Shown here piece after piece: positions 63,616 through 64,000 of a stretch of DNA of 64,000 nt; the first letter of the stretch is position 1, and each line of letters opens with the position of its first letter. Under the pieces are notes generated by a model, which was given only the letters and a program-made list of their open reading frames with translations, did not search any database and was not told the origin of the DNA. This DNA is from Nephrocerus scutellatus (Eukaryota > Arthropoda > Insecta > Diptera > Pipunculidae), in assembly GCA_947095585.1 (NCBI GenBank), contig OX352761.1, positions 67,225,823 through 67,289,822 of the forward strand. Direction: 5' to 3'. Made by a program: the position numbers and the translations under genes.

Positions 63616-63760
63616 AAAATTTCTTTCATCTTAACAAAGCACTTTTGCCAGAACAAAATTTAATGCTTTTTACTATCAAAAATTCACTTTTTCTTCAATA
63701 TAAAATTTTTTCTCATCTTAACAAAGCACTTTTTTTTCATACTTTATCCATCATCCTTCA

Positions 63761-64000
63761 GGAAGTTGTTAACGGCTAATGAATGCCTGCAGATTATAAG
63801 ATGCGGGAAACACGCGCTCGGATAATTGATTCCACACCGAAGAGACTCTCGGAAAAAAGGAGGATTTAAAGTGTTGGGTTCTACATGAGAACGGTTTTAA
63901 GGCAAATCTATGTTGATTGGACCTTAAACGAGTGTTTACGGTACTGATAAAAGGACCTGGAACTAGATAATGGGTTTCAAAAGAACATCTACCATTGTAA
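63761..64000. other. Sequence matching nothing else in the window
   Basis: After CTTAACAAAGCAC and a T-run the array unit breaks off. From about 63,745 (CATACTTTATCCATCATCCT) to the end the sequence is less A/T-rich and shows no repeat family found elsewhere here. No open frame or RNA feature was recognised in these 240 bases. Confidence 0.5.

Larger units (their letters stand above)
52596..63760. repeat. Higher-order array of ~3-kb repeat units
   Basis: Four units aligned by their LTR starts at 53,241, 56,219, 59,581 and 62,436 (spacing 2,978, 3,362 and 2,855). Each has in order: CATCAAACACT.AAACC and CCAGCACCCTCTGTCG block; intron-like segment; leader plus primer-binding site; LTR; ATTTATAATTTAAAAATGAC block; CCTTCAAGGATATCCTGCAT block; TCGAT array; (in units 2-3) TTAGATTATAAAACT block; ACTTTTGCCAG block; ACGTGGCTGGCTGGCTGG block; degenerate 100-120-bp repeats. 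Units 2 and 3 are nearly identical; the first and fourth more diverged. The spacing difference of unit 3 comes from a partial internal duplication. Confidence 0.88.

Noticed and set aside
63761..64000. Possible tRNA or small RNA gene in the unique end segment
   Set aside because: No cloverleaf, A/B box pair or conserved RNA motif could be recognised by eye.

Overview
The window is AT-rich, intron-poor and made almost entirely of transposable elements, most of them broken and nested in one another. No ordinary host gene, rRNA or tRNA gene was recognised. The element types (errantivirus-like Ty3/gypsy with env, Jockey-type LINE, BEL/Pao, hAT, foldback-like elements) point to a fly (Diptera, probably a schizophoran such as a tephritid or muscoid); the species cannot be fixed from this sequence. 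It looks like heterochromatin or a TE graveyard with a few young insertions.

Layout. 1-809: hAT remnant with ATCGATAG-rich ends. 830-2849: modules of a repeat family that returns at 40.6-45.5 kb and 52.6-63.7 kb. 2850-6740 (minus): old gypsy remnant (RT, RNase H, integrase) whose RT has lost its catalytic motifs; it is split by an insertion (4155-5931) that holds a 1.1-kb element with long inverted repeats (4586-5683). 6741-25752 (minus): a Jockey LINE whose endonuclease is fused to the gag/protease of an LTR element. About 3.08 kb of this chimera is tandemly duplicated with a TGTG junction, and the second copy is split by a young plus-strand errantivirus-like element (10776-21096) with gag, pol and env open and a CACG target duplication. 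The far end of the LTR parent, with its primer-binding site and LTR, lies at 25.0-25.75 kb.

25872-33975: a giant inverted repeat whose arms are mostly a C/G-run-rich minisatellite of about 100-115 bp, switching orientation near 29.69 kb. It holds a LINE fragment and a 449-bp DNA element with a perfect 9-bp target duplication. 33976-40645: a degraded BEL/Pao element (plus). 40646-45552: repeat modules with a recent 1.9-kb tandem duplication that carries a spare gypsy LTR. 45553-52595 (minus): a frameshifted env-bearing gypsy element with TATA target duplication, inserted in a repeat unit. 52596-63750: a higher-order array of about 3-kb units, each with a fossil LTR plus primer-binding site, an A/T-rich TCGAT array, a degenerate 100-120-bp repeat and an intron-like segment. 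The last 240 bp match nothing else here.

Working together: only the 10776-21096 element looks potentially functional (Gag, -1 frame Pol, Env from a likely spliced RNA). The rest records insertion, recombination and amplification. The most unusual structures are the chimeric gag-protease::Jockey unit, the minisatellite foldback structure, and the ~3-kb array with its repeated intron-like segment. All coordinates and alignments were read by eye, so edges may be off by several bases.
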